Shown: positions 9,436 to 20,499 of the stretch, piece by piece
How the letters are laid out: each line of letters opens with the position of its first letter
How positions within the stretch are numbered: the stretch's first letter is position 1
Origin: Gonapodya prolifera JEL478
Lineage: Eukaryota; Monoblepharomycota; Monoblepharidomycetes; Monoblepharidales; Gonapodyaceae
Length of the DNA: 41,476 nt
Reading direction: 5' to 3'
NCBI GenBank assembly: GCA_001574975.1
Contig: KQ965756.1
Coordinates: 402,762 to 444,237, forward strand
Made by a program: the position numbers and the translations under genes
Notes under the pieces: generated by a model
Databases searched by the model: none
Told to the model about the DNA's origin: nothing
The model's input: only the letters and a program-made list of their open reading frames with translations

Positions 9436-11427
9436 TCACGCTTCGCCCCTCGCCTCTCCATCCCACCCATCGCCGTCCACAACCGCGCAATGCAGCTGCC
9501 CGGCGCCCTCGCCATGGTCGTGTCGCCCCTCCTCCCAGGTCTCCCACCCTTCGACCTCGACCTGCACCGTCGAATGATGGATCCCGAACTCTTTGCACAC
9601 CACGAACTCGGCCTCGTGCAGAACTCGCTTGACGTCATTCACGTCCGTCGGCCGCTTGGAACCCGCCTCGGGGGTGTCCTGTTCCTTGCCCACCGTCACG
9701 TGCACCGTCACAGCCGCCCTCCCCACCGTCAACGCCCACGCGTGCAGGTCATGCACCCCGCTGACGCCCGGGATACGTCGAAGCCGACGTGCGAGGAGGC
9801 GGAGGTCCAGACCGGCGGGCGCGGCTTCCATGAGGACGGTGACCGCCCGGGAGGCGAGCCGGAACGTTGTGGCTAGAACGATAAGAGAGAACAGGAGCGT
9901 GCAAATGGGGTCGGCGTAGGTTGCGGACGGGTTGAAGTAGATCTAGCGGGGGGCAGGGAGGAGGGGGGAAGACGGTAGGGTGAGTGCAACGGAGTTGGAA
10001 GGGAGACGAAGTTACGAGAAGCCTGGGCCCAGGACAAAGAGCAGCGAAACTCACCACTACCGACGCGATCAACACGCCAATGGACGAGACCAAATCACCC
10101 AGCACGTGCAGCGTCGCCGACGAGATGTTGATGTTTTCGTGTGTCTGGGGGTGGTAGAGAACAGGGGCACGAGCAGACCAAGGAGCCGTTGTTAGAGTCA
10201 AACCGTGCTCGTCCTCATCACTGGGGAACCTCGTCGACTCACCTCGTGGTTGTGCCCCTTGGTCGCTTTAGCGCCGTGATCGTGCCCGTTGGCACCATGG
10301 TCGTGTTCGTGTCCCCCGTCGGCGTGATCGTGCCCGTGATCATGCCCCCCATCCGCATGATCATGCGCGTCGCCATTCGCAATCAACTCCTCCTCCTCCC
10401 CATCCGAACTCCCATCCTCGCTCGACTCACTCCCGGTTCCCTGGCCCTGCTCCGCCTCCCCACCATGCCCGTGCCCGTGGTCATGGTCGTGGTCGTGACC
10501 GTGCCCGAGGACGATGGCGAGGATGATGTTTACGACGACGCCGGCGAGTGCGACACCGAACATGATCTGGTGCACGTCGGGTCGGTAGGGGTAGTGGGGG
10601 AGGGTGAGACAGGTGAAGGTGAGGAAGGCAAGGAGCGAGGGGTTGCAGCACAAGACGAATAACGTACAGGAGCGTCGATGGGTTCCGGGTTCAGAATCCG
10701 CTGCACGGCTTCCCAGACAAGAACGGCCGTGAGGACCCAGATGAAGAAGATGGAGAAGAGCGCGCCGAGGATCTTGGATCGGAGCCCGGGGTGAGGGGTG
10801 AGAAGAAAGCCGACAAGATATTAGACCGTGACTTCGCACGTTGTAGAATTGCACCCGTAAAAGACCCACCTCAGCGCGGTAGTACCCGTACGAGTGGGTC
10901 GAACTCGCGGGCATCTGGGCTAGGTGGAGCGCGGCGAGGGAGATTGCGAATCCGAGCACGTCGGAGAGGAGGTGGAACGAGTCCGAGAAGAGCGCGAGCG
11001 AACCTTTTAAAGGGGGGATCCCGCAGGTGTGGAATCAGCACAACCACCCGAAACCCGGATCCAAACGGCTGCAGGTCTCACCGGCCCAAATTCCACCGAC
11101 AATCTCGACGAGGAAAAAGATGACGCTCAGCGCTATCGCCATCATGAGCCGCCGCTTGTCGCGCTCTGCCTTGGTGTCCAGTTTCTTTCTCCTCGCCGCG
11201 GTTGATCCACCCCGTTCCCTCCCCCGCGCGGGTCCGTGGGCGTGGCCGTCACCAGACGATGACAGGTGGCAGTTCGCCTCCGGGTTGTACGACGAGCGTC
11301 GCTCGTGGGGCGGCCACTTGGGCGGGGTGGCACCCATCGGGGTCGATGGAGCGGTGGTGAAGGCGACGGAGCGGGACGACGATGTGAGCAGCGGCGTCGT
11401 AGGGTTTGCCGGCGTGGAGGGCGCCAT
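9436..11427 (-). CDS. ZRC1: Vacuolar-type zinc transporter, CDF family (ZRC1/COT1-like)
   Basis: Model: complement(join(9436..9942, 10055..10144, 10243..10566, 10668..10772, 10870..11003, 11082..11427)), 501 aa; all five introns are GT-AG and all phases agree. Six membrane spans are visible. The zinc site of the family is complete: His126-x3-Asp130 in span 2 (FHLLSD) and His316-x3-Asp320 in span 5 (HVLGD); His rather than Asp at the first position is the zinc-type pattern. A loop between spans 4 and 5 (~residues 217-300) is packed with HDH/HGH motifs, as in ZRC1/COT1. The C-terminal cytosolic domain has the family phrase GVSGVHDLHAWALT. Role: H+-coupled Zn2+ loading of the vacuole or another organelle, giving zinc storage and resistance. 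The N-terminal ~75 residues are disordered and Ser/Pro-rich. The iron carrier at 17016-18201 is a functional neighbour only. Confidence 0.93.
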
Positions 11428-12268
11428 CGGAAAGGAAGAAGGATGGACAGAAAACCAAAAATACTGGTGAGGGCGGACTGAGGGTGTTCTGTCACCGGGG
11501 CACCTGCCGAAGGTAAAATTGCTCATTATTCTGCCACCTGGTCTCGCAAAATCGAGCGAGTGTTTGGCATTTATTTGACCGGACCTAGCGCTTCTTGTAA
11601 AGTGTACTTCACAGCCTTGAGTACTCCGGGACCACTTGGGCAATTGCGTTTTGTCCATACTCAACAAAGTGAAATACACTTCTGTGCGTACACCTGACAA
11701 CCCCAGTGACCTGACAGCTCACCCCCCCGCTCCAGCGCTTCTGGGCGGCGGCATATACAACAATATCTGAGTGCGCTCCTGCCCACTTCCATCAAAGTCT
11801 CCGTCAGAGTCTTGGCAATATCGACATGTTCACAGGTTCTGGGAAGAAGGGCGCGGAGGGTGTCACCAATTAAATCAGGGGGGAGAAGTTCAGCTGGAGC
11901 AAGACAAAGTCGAGTTATATGTCACAATATAGTCACTGTCACTGTCGCTTTCTGCCAACTGGTGCTATCCAGGCAACCCCAGCGATTCCGGAGATGTCAC
12001 TTATAAGCGAAACGGCTATGTTATATTAAGAGATTTAATATGTAATGACCGGTGAAACAGTTACGAATTGGGGAGCCGCGAGCATAACAAAAGCCAAAAT
12101 GCAGAGACGTTCCTGCGTCGGCCCTTTCGCGATGGGTGGACGAAAGAGTTCCTATAAAAGCTCCAAAATGCGAGCAGTACTCCGTGAGAAGACTCCCGAG
12201 CCAAGTTCGCTTGCTGAGGTGGGAATTCTTTAGTGCTGCTCGTGGTATCATCTCCCCTCCGCGCTCTT
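11428..12268. other. Upstream region of the zinc transporter, no gene seen
   Basis: About 840 bases without a supported gene. It should carry the promoter of the zinc transporter at its left end; no clear TATA or metal-response motif was identified. Confidence 0.4.
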
Positions 12269-13068
12269 CTATTCCATGCCACCTTCCTTCCCCCAACCCG
12301 CACCCTCCTCATTCCACCATCCGACACTATTAAACCAACTTCCATCTGCAACGATATAGAGCCCACCGACCAGGTTTCGCGTCGCTTCCTTTCCCAAACG
12401 GGCTACGCGTGCGGTGAGCTCCTGATCCTTCATTTGAGTTTTGACGAGGAGCGTCAACGCTGAGTGCCGTTGTCGTGTGCGAGCAGAGGGTCCAACAGCA
12501 ACCGTCACACGGAAGTACTCATCCTTGGTCGGTTCAATGAGAGTTACTGAGCCACCTTTCAGACTCATTGCGAGGTTTCCGTTGGTCCCCCCACGACCAA
12601 TCGCCACCGACAGTAAGGAGAGAAGGCAGAATGCACAAAGTAAATCCATCTTCGGCGCTGCCATTCATTCGAGGTCCGAGTGCAACTGCCCAAGTTGGCG
12701 ACTTGACCGTCGGGTGACATGACCTCACAACTCCAGTCCTTGCTGTGTACAACATCGCAAGCCTTCCGTTTAGGTTGCCAACGTCCACTCACGATTTCGC
12801 TGAGTTGCTTTCCGATGAATGCGGCATCCACAGACACGGGAAATTCGCCGATAACTACAACGACAGACTCCCTTGTCCTCTCCGCCCCCTCGTGCACCTG
12901 CAGTTCCTTGGCGTCTGCCTCGCGTGCGGCTTCCACTGCGTCGGCCGTCTGCGCATCGAGAGCGGCGGGCATTCTGCTGGCTCCGTTGCAGAGCGCAGTG
13001 CGCGGCTCGTACAAGGCGCGACGGGCCAAAAGAAGGTCCCGCCAGGCTGCGAGTCGGGTATTCAACAC
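12269..13068 (-). pseudogene. Unrecognised gene, probably decayed
   Basis: Three minus-strand segments look protein-like but sit in different frames. The first runs 13068 to ~12795 (MLNTRLAAWRDLLLARRALY, then VVVVIGEFPVSVDAAFIGKQ) and ends at a good donor, GTGAGT, near 12793. The second, reached with a CAAG acceptor ~54 bases on, reads DWSCEVMSPDGQVANLG. The third ends at 12269 and reads GGSVTLIEPTKDEYFRVTVA and QELTARVARLGKEATRNLVG. No splice or phase combination joins all three. I do not recognise the family. The neighbouring NmrA-like gene is broken in a similar way, so decay of a multi-gene stretch is the likely reading. Confidence 0.35.
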
Positions 13069-13571
13069 TTACGCACCGCACCCGGGACTTTCAACCACCT
13101 GCTCCCTGGCGGAGCATACCCGAAACTACGAGAACGCGCTCAGCCCGTGGGCTATTTGCTGAGATAAGACCGCGATGCCGAGTAAGGAGTCCTATGGAGT
13201 GCGAGACTTGACCATGCTTTTCAGGTGCGCCGTCAAGTGCACCCATAACGCATTTTTGCACCGGGAGAAAAAAGAAATCGAATACCCGCCGCCGGCGGGT
13301 TCACGTGGCAGAATTCGGCTCACGATTGAAATTTATACACGAGACAAAAGCAATCTCCCGTTCAGAACCGTTTTTCGCACGACATGATGCCCTGCCCATA
13401 TTTCGGGCATGGCCTCTGGTCCTTGAAATTTTTTTCTTCTGGTCTGTCGTGGAAATGCCGGACTCTGGGGAAAACATGACTCCAGATTACTGTCATCGTC
13501 GAAAATGGTACAACGGTCACAATTTTAGTGATTATTTCATGCTTCCAAGTTGAATCTACAATACTATCTAT
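13069..13571. other. Spacer between decayed genes
   Basis: No gene seen. Contains a short GC palindrome-like CCCGCCGCCGGCGGG near 13286-13301 without evident role. Confidence 0.35.
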
Positions 13572-14778
13572 CTACTGACTTCCAGTGCGATCTGCAAGAA
13601 GAAGAGAACAGCACAGGCGATGAGCAAGATATTCAAAATCAGAAAAATTAATATTTTACAAGAACCAAACTCACGACTCCATCCGTCCCCCTCCTGCTGG
13701 CGCTTAATTGCCCGCCTGGTTGCATCATCCATATCCTCCGTGAGCAACCTCAAATCGTCATTGATGCTCGTGCTGTACCTCAAAAAGTCACCCCATCCAT
13801 CGGCGTACATCACGCGAGAATACAGCATACGCCCAAACGCCCTCCGGTCTCCTTTGCCAAGTAGCGCCTTGTTAGTGCTGAATCGCTCGGCGGTGGGCTC
13901 CATAGTGACGGTCCACTCGCTGCGATCCGTGTCCGTGACACGAAGCACGGACTCGAATATGACGTTCTGGCTTGCGTGGGAAAAATACACGAATACTTGT
14001 GAGTTGCGGTACTTTTCGAGGCTGGGTCCCTTTACCGGGTCGCTGATGGGAAGGCTGAGGAGACTTGCCACCGCGTCCTACGTGGGGCCACGTGGAAATG
14101 GGGATCTTTGAGTTACCACCGTCGAAGAGGGTCCCGCGTTTGTTGGCAAAGTCGAATCCGAAGGCGTCGGGAATATCTAGAGACCACTCGTACCAAAACC
14201 CGGTCGTGATGGCGATGTAGGAGCTTTTGCCGATTTCGGTGATCAGAGCCCAGGTTTTAGCCACTGAGCTGGATGATCGGATGCGGTGAGAAGGTGGAAA
14301 AGGCAAGGGAATGGGAGATTGCGGGCTTACCTGCGAACATTGGCAGATCACGCGCAATGAGTTCGTATGTTCCATCTATTCCCCACGCGTTGGGCAGAAT
14401 CCATTTCACACCAGCCTCTCCCGCGGCCCGGATAAGTTTTTCTCGAGTTCCCGGCGGTGCCAGAGAGTGCAGCGTGATCACGAGGACGTCCTGTTCCCGA
14501 AGAGCGTCCACGAGTGTCGAGAACACGTCGAGTCCACGGGTTTCGCAATGACTCCTTCCGGCAGACTGGTGCCGCTGTTGACGCGCGTCAATGCGGTGAC
14601 CGGTGAAATTCTTGGCAGCCAAAAGCGCCTGAGCTATGTGGTGCCCCGAGTTACCGCCGGCCTGTTCATCGATTGGATGGATCGTTCAGTCGGCTCTCAG
14701 TCTATTAAGAGTCATGTAAGCAGTGAAGTTACTCGCGCCGGCGATCGCAATTTTGGACACGAGGTTGGATTCTGCCAT
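13572..14778 (-). pseudogene. NmrA-like / isoflavone-reductase-like NAD(P)-binding protein with frame breaks
   Basis: Exons: 14778..14733, 14661..14331, 14263..13675, 13591..13572, with good splice sites (GTAACT, GTAAGC, GTGAGT donors; a fine TTGCAG acceptor at the last). The start reads KIAIAGA and exon 2 resumes with GNSGHHIAQALLAAKNFT, the split Rossmann glycine motif. Further family phrases are REQDVLVITL, AGVKWILPNAWGIDGTYELI and SSYIAITTGFWYEWSL. Frame problems: the exon 1/2 junction is off by one base; the segment ~14530-14607 is read in the wrong frame although the alternative frame shows the expected VTALTRVNSGTSLPEGV; and one extra base occurs near 14070, between WPHVGRG and VASLLSLPISDPVKG. 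The enzyme family acts on small molecules or as redox sensors. Either a pseudogene or sequence errors. Confidence 0.68.
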
Positions 14779-15253
14779 GGCGGTGATTGGCGATTGAAGT
14801 GTTGACGGAACTATTGGAGCTTAGCGGCGGTTTTAGTTCTCCAAGAGCGGATGTAATGTTTTAGACGGTGGGGTCATCGAGTAAAGTTTAAACGGATTTA
14901 GAGGAATTGTGGTTCGAAAGTGAGAGGGAGCTCGGGTCCTGCACTAGCCGTTTAAATTCGTTTAGTCAGTCACAAATATACTTATATATATTGTTGGTGT
15001 GTGACTTTCGCGGCGCTCTTCTGAGCTTTACATTCAGAATAAGTCTTCTGGAGGTTTCCGAGCAGTCTTTACATGTAAGTCTCCGAGTCTTTCAGATCTG
15101 GAACTCCAGGATTCCACTCGCAATCCAGGCCTGGACGAGCACCTTCTCGCAATTTGTGCTGTGGTAGAGGCGATACGAGATGCTGAGATGTTGTGCAGCA
15201 ATTCATGATTGTTATGATACCATCCGTAATTACGGTTTTAACCGTCTTCAAAC
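14779..15253. other. Intergenic, nothing firm
   Basis: Upstream flank of the NmrA-like gene. AT-rich around 14970-14990 (ATATATATTG-like). No gene seen. Confidence 0.35.
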
Positions 15254-15422
15254 TCACCTCGAAACCCGGTATTGGCTGGAATATCTTGTCCGCTGCATAA
15301 GAGGGGTAGTCATTGGCCATGAATACCACGAAGTTTGCGACTTCTTGGCGAAGCCCAAGACGACGAAGGCTGTTTGGTCCTGTCAACATTTCAGGGAATA
15401 TTTCATTGACGGGCTGAAGCAA
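15254..15422 (-). pseudogene. C-terminal scrap of a short-chain dehydrogenase/reductase
   Basis: A ~56-codon segment reads SLRRLGLRQEVANFVVFMAN followed by DYPSYAADKIF and ends near GFEV. This fits the SDR C-terminal signature R-x-G-x3-EVA-x2-V-x-F-x-A-x-D-x2-SY. The upstream catalytic part (Ser, Tyr-x3-Lys) was not found: a stop precedes the segment and the next ~500 bases on the minus strand give only unlinked pieces. The family reduces or oxidises small alcohols and ketones with NAD(P). Another sign that 12-16 kb is a stretch of decayed oxidoreductase genes. Confidence 0.5.
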
Positions 15423-17015
15423 ACTATGGTTATGGTACCACGAGGCAAAGAATTGTCACTTGAACAAGACTTCGCGCCTCGTTGTGACACATCCTGCACT
15501 GAAGGTCACCGGCACCAAAAAGTGGTAGAGTCCGAAAACGTAAAGGTGTGACTACAAATGGAAGAATGTGGGGCCGGGGGTGAGACGTGCCAGCGTGTGA
15601 GGAGCGTCGAAATATGTGGTCACCTATATTACGAATAGAGACGAAAATGTACTCAATACGCAGAAAAAAATCAGATTTTTGTATAATTACCGAAGATGGC
15701 TGAAAACAAAAAAGTTGAATGCCGGACGAAGGAAATATGCGATACCTTTCACCACAATGGATGCGTACACGTCCAAGGACCGAGCTCGAGGTCTCCAGCA
15801 GTGTCTGCGAAAATAGCAAGGAGCTGAAATGCTCCCTCGAGTACGTGACGGTCAGGAGGCGCGAAATCTGAGCGGTGCCGCGTTTGATGGCGGGGGATGA
15901 CGTGAGTTGAACGGACATCCACAACCCGAGGAATCACTCATTATTCCAGTGCAGAACAAAACACTGAAATTTATTTTGGTGGGATGTTCCGGAGAGTCGC
16001 AGGTGCTGATGTCCGGTGCATTGTCCTGGGGGTTTTCCCTTCAGCAAGCCCGCAAGAATAAGAAAGTCACGGATCGGTCTTCTTCAGCGATGACACCGAA
16101 GCCAGCCTCTCCTTCAAAAAAGACTAAGCGTCGCTTCGCACACGTGAATTCAGTCCTCCTTCGTGACCAAACGTCACATTAACCTGATTCTTCCTGTTCA
16201 TGTCAAACGTGGTGCTCCCCGAGAATTACCGGGATGTTACGGCACCTCAACTTGTAGCGACATTCGTCCTCATAGTGAGGTCCTTCTGTCCCACTGCTAG
16301 TTGCCGGTAATGACCACCGGTGACGCTTTTACCACTCCCAACTTCTAGTTTGGACTCCTACCCGTCTTGTTCGTCGTCATCGAAGTCCAAAATCTACGCC
16401 GTTGGATGTGGCCCATGGCCTTGCAAGATCGCCAAGGGGACGAAGACGACGAGGATGATACTGACGAGACAGGCGTGACGGACTTAGGGGTGACATTCTT
16501 CGACCCCATAACTGGCTGGGCTCATGGAAAGTCTTTTCGCTTTTTCATGACAACGGATTCGATATGGAGACGGCCGTCTTTATTCTTTCCTATGCTTGTA
16601 TGAGATGTATGAATTCGACTTCATGCCAACTTCCCTCAAATGTGTGCATCTTCTTGGAGGATGAACGTGCTGATGTTCGAACATGCCAAAATGAGTAAAT
16701 TGCAAGCGCGATGGTTTGCGAGACAAAAATGTGTGTATGTATATAAGCCGAGACAAAAATAATGCAGCTGTATACAAAAAGAAGGTTCAAAGAGTAGGGA
16801 AACATAACGAATTGCCGATTGCTGACTGCCGTGTGCCAAGGGTGAAGGGTGAAGAATGGATAGTGGAGGGTGGAGGGTGGAGGCGGGATGGGGTGTAGCG
16901 TGTCGAGTGCAGCTGGTTTGTTTGAAACGAGTGCAGTGTGCAAAAGAGACCGTGTGCGGGCGTGGTCCACCTTCCTCCAAAACACCACGATGTAGCGTCG
17001 GCGGAACTGGACTGT
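15423..17015. other. Gene-poor stretch with unlinked ORF pieces
   Basis: No complete gene could be supported. Minus-strand piece ~15760-15870 (EGAFQLLAIFADTAGDLELG) and plus-strand pieces at 15907-16182 (ILVGCSGESQVLMSGALSWG) and 16367-16603 (acidic GDEDDEDDTDETGVTDLGV) look mildly protein-like but cannot be joined or assigned. A G-rich tract occurs at 16868-16893. The right end is the 3' flank of the iron transporter. Confidence 0.3.
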
Positions 17016-18201
17016 TCACCCAGCGACAACGCCAAAGATCTTGCCGACACCCCATGTGGCGGCCATGGCGATTGACCCGCCGACCATCATCCTGAACGCC
17101 GCGCGGCCCGGCGGCGCACCACCGAGGACGGCACCCGCGGCGCCAAACAGGAAGAGCCCGATCACGGTGATGAAGATGACGGCCCCGATTTGGAAGTCAG
17201 GGTCTGTGAGGAAAGAGCCGGTAAGGAGCGGGAGGAGCGCGCCCATACCGAACGACGCCATCGACGCCAGCGTGGCCCCTAGAGGGTCCGCCAGGTCGTC
17301 CGTGTCGATCCCGAGCTCATCCCGCGCGTGGATCGCCACGAGTTGGTCCAGGTCGTGGTTGTGGTGGAAGTGTTCGGCGACTTCCCGGGCCAAGTCGGGT
17401 GGGAACCCGCGCGATTCGTAGATTTGGGCCAGTTCGCGCATCTCGGAGTGGTATGGGTGTGGACCCGCGCGGAGGAATTCGGTGCGCTCGCGGTGCACGT
17501 CGGCGAGTTCGGCGTCGCGCATGGACCAGACCGAGACGTATTCGCCTGTATGTACGAGGGAGGGAAGAACGGGGGAAAGGTGCGAGGGAGAGCGTGCGAA
17601 AGGGTGAATGGTGTGTACAGATGTCGTGATGAGGGTTTGAGAGGACGTAGCAAGCCAACGATGTCAGCACGGCGTCATCGAGGAAGCGGAGGTAGACAAG
17701 ACAAACGGACCTGCGCCCATACTCATTGCGCCTGCGACGGTGCCTGCGATTCCGCTGAGCACGACCTGGTAGTTGGATCCTCCGCCGGCAATGACTCCGA
17801 CCATCAGCGACGACACGGATACGAGACCGTCGCAAGCGCCCAGCATTGCTGCTCTTAGCTGTTTTTGTTCAGAGTGTAGTGAGATTTGTGTTGTGANGGG
17901 GGGGGAGTGTGTTAAGTGACCGAGTCAGCAACGTGTCTTCTCTTTCCGCCATGTTGACGTGACCTACCCAAGGCGCCCTGTGCGAGTAGTGCTCGTGTCC
18001 GGGCTCGGCGTCGATCTCGACTGCGACAGCCGCCCCCTCCTTTGCCATCGTGCCGTACCCCTCGCCGCCATACCGTGCGAGACCCTTCTCGAGCTCATCT
18101 GCAAGCGTGGACTGTCTGCTTGACGCGGATGCGTGGGAGTCGTCTGGCAGCAGCAGCGACGATTCGGAGTCGGAGTTTGAGCGGGAGACGGAGCGGGGCA
18201 T
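17016..18201 (-). CDS. CCC1: VIT/CCC1-family vacuolar iron/manganese transporter
   Basis: Model: complement(join(17016..17545, 17711..17858, 17968..18201)), 303 aa, both introns GT-AG with matching phases. After a Ser-rich, acidic cytosolic N-terminus (~78 residues) come five membrane spans. Family hallmarks are present: LGACDGLVSVSSLMVGVIAG in span 1, then GIAGTVAGAMSMGAGEYVSV running into the cytosolic helix with SMRDAELADVHRE, and a His/Glu-rich linker (AREVAEHFHHNHDLDQL), which in this family binds metal. Predicted role: H+/Fe2+ (Mn2+) antiport into the vacuole for iron storage and detoxification. Intron 1 contains the single N at 17897, outside coding sequence. The start is the only ATG in frame near the family-typical N-terminus. 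Symbol is by family resemblance only. Confidence 0.91.
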
Positions 18202-18842
18202 TAGTCCTTGCTAGGTTCGGTTTTCTGGTTGGTTTTGCTGCGAGAGGAGGCAGACGTGCGCCACCGCGACTGCTGACCAATCAGCGTGGCTGGTTGCGTC
18301 CTGAGGACCCACACGCAAACTGTAATCCCCTCATGTGACCGCTGAATTTAGAAACATACCTTTATCTTGTTCTGTAAATCTTATTGGGCCTGTAAAGCGT
18401 TTTTAGTCCGCCAAAATCAGTTACAATCTCCCCATGCCTACCGCCTACCCTAGCCACTGAAGAAGGCGGGGAGAGTTCAGGCGAGCTCCCCCTCTATTAA
18501 AAATATCCTCTCCACTGCCCCACATCTTCACACCACTGCACCTCGCTGGACCGTCCTGCCTCATTTTGGTTTGGGTTTGGTGTTTGGGTGCACCCCAGCC
18601 ATGCACGCCCGACGCACTCCGCCTGGAGGCCGCAGGGCCTTGTTGCCACTCATCTGGGACCGCGAAGCCTACACCGCATCTCTCTCGCCTCGCCGCAATC
18701 GTTACTCACTGCTTGTCACTGATCGCCGCAAAGTCACCGCTCGTGTAGGAGAATTATCTGCCCCGCATTGTATTCACGTCAAGACGTCCCTGCTACATTA
18801 AATTTCGATTCACATCGTGCACAAGAACCTTCCATCCGTCAC
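18202..18842. other. Intergenic between iron transporter and CFAP300
   Basis: Upstream flank of the iron transporter and 3' flank of CFAP300 (both minus). An AT-rich TATTAAAAATATCC lies near 18495. No gene seen. Confidence 0.4.
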
Positions 18843-20343
18843 TCAATAATACCCAGAGCTCGCATGATACCACACCGTCACGACTCTCCTCGCCGGATCC
18901 ACAGTCACGTAGCAGAAGTTTTGCGGGTGCCGCATCGGGAACAGTGGCGCGAGGGAGGTCTCGAGACTCGTGACCGTGTAGCACAGGGTGGGGATTGAGA
19001 GTGTGGGGGGTGTTGTGGATGTGTTTTTGGTGACGCTGTTCGAGGTTTGGAATGGTACGTGGGGGATAGTGGGGGGAAGGGTGGGGGGAAGGGTGGGGAA
19101 AGTCGATTCGTCCGTGTCGTGAAATGAGATCGGTCACTCCCCACCCACTCACTGCCCGCCACCAAACCCCAACACACGAAACCCACCTCACCAACTCCCG
19201 ATACACCTTCCTCGCCACGCCCACATACTCCCCGACCTCGTCCTCATACTGACACAGTCTTCCCCCGCCAACTACATGTCGAAAGACCCGGAACAGCATC
19301 TCGTCACGTTCGGAGGCGGTGTAGGTGGCGTATTCGTCAGAAGTTTCGTCGAAGAGGCAGAGGCGGAGGAGGTCGGAGAGGAGGAGGCCGGATGGGTGCA
19401 TGGTGTCGAGGCATTTGGCGATGGCGCCGTTGGGGCGGAGGATGCCTGGAGTGAGGGAGAGGCGGCGAAGGGAAGGTGGCATGGACGTGGGGCGGGGTTT
19501 GGTGTGCCGGGTGGGGTTAGTTCCAGGTTCCACAGAGGGAGTAGATCAGGAAACGTTGAAACCCCACGTACCACCCCACACACACACGAACACGTACCAT
19601 AGTCGTACAGCTTCTTCAACATGTCCGTGTCTGTCTTGGTCCCCCGCACGGGGGCGTACTCCGCGCCAGTCACTCGTCCCGTAGCGCACCATGTGTCGCG
19701 GGGGCCAATCACCTGGTCGCGTTCACGGTCACGAGCGCACAAAGCGAAAAAAAGGTCCATGTCAGTTTCACTCCCGACCTCGTCTATCCCCAGCGGCACA
19801 CGTACCTGGAACTCTCCCGCGGCACCAGCCTGGTCGAACAAGTCGCGCAGGAAGGCTCCGACGGCGTAGGACGCAAAGTGTTGGTCGAATGCATACTTGC
19901 GGATCGTCATGTTGTCCGACATTCCCCTGTGTGCGCCGTGTGGGTTAAGCGTTGTTGGTTAGTGATGGCGTTCGGTTGACACCGCTGCCCCCCCCGCGAG
20001 CAGGGACGGAGTGCAGAAACACCAACCATTTAGCGAACAGAGCGTGTGCGTGCTTATCCGAGCTCAATTTCACGGCTGAGTGCGGGAGCGGGGTGAAGCG
20101 GAACGCAGGCGATGATTCGTCTTCGTCGCGGTGCGTGAGGGGGGCAGGCGAGGGCGAGGGCGAGGGCGAGGGCAGCGGGTTAGGGACGAAAGAGTCGATT
20201 TGCTTTGGAGTGGGATTGACGGTGGGCTCAGTGGGCTGGAAAGAAGACGAGAGTCAAAACCGCAGAGATTGACGGCGGGCGCCGAAAGGGGACGCGACGG
20301 CGAACGGGCATCGCACCTCGGCTGCGGACGTCGGCGCGAGCAT
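18843..20343 (-). CDS. CFAP300: CFAP300 (DUF4498) flagellar dynein-assembly factor
   Basis: Model: complement(join(18843..19035, 19187..19445, 19598..19712, 19806..19926, 20027..20235, 20317..20343)), 307 aa; five GT-AG introns, phases consistent. Matches to the family, as I know it: LFAKWG before the core, IRKYAFDQHFASYAVGAFLR, NGAIAKCLDTM, LLLSDLLRLCLF, the acidic DETSDEYATYTASERDEMLF, VVGGGRLCQYEDEVGEYV with VYRELVSVTKN, and the C-terminal VTVWYHASSGYY. The product is a cytosolic protein that travels with IFT and is needed to assemble outer and inner dynein arms; loss in humans gives primary ciliary dyskinesia. The first exon encodes nine residues; residues ~30-40 are a (Pro-Ser)n run from a hexanucleotide repeat. 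Exon 3/4: the 93-base intron has no stop in frame, so retention would add 31 residues; family spacing favours splicing. Confidence 0.88.
19061..19098 (+). repeat. G-quadruplex-type tract in CFAP300 intron 5
   Basis: Plus-strand G runs (5, 6, 3, 6, 3, 4) separated by 1-5 bases. On the transcribed sense it is a C-rich pyrimidine tract just upstream of the acceptor at 19036, so it may simply serve splicing. Confidence 0.5.
20147..20173. repeat. GGCGAG hexanucleotide repeat, 4.5 units
   Basis: Lies in CFAP300 exon 2 and encodes alternating Pro-Ser on the minus strand. Length variation would keep the frame. Confidence 0.85.
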
Positions 20344-20485
20344 GCTGGCGGTCGATTGAGTCCAGGTGGCGGTGTGCGAGAGCGGGAAAGCGCCGGAGGA
20401 GGGTGAGCGTGAAGCGGGCGGGTGATAGTTGACGCGCGGCTGCGGTCGGGGTCGAAACGCTCCTCAATAAAGTGATTGTTGACTG

Positions 20486-20490
20486 ATTGG
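20486..20490 (-). promoter_or_regulatory. CCAAT box upstream of CFAP300
   Basis: CCAAT on the minus strand about 145 bases before the CFAP300 ATG. No clear RFX X-box was seen between it and the start. It sits at the edge of the CpG-poor island. Confidence 0.3.
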
Positions 20491-20499
20491 CCATGTGCC

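Noticed and set aside
19713-19805. Reading through CFAP300 intron 3 as coding (no stop, 31 codons)
   Set aside because: Strong GTACGT donor, ACTGAC branch point and CAG acceptor; family spacing between the FxxHF core and NGAIAKCL fits only the spliced form.
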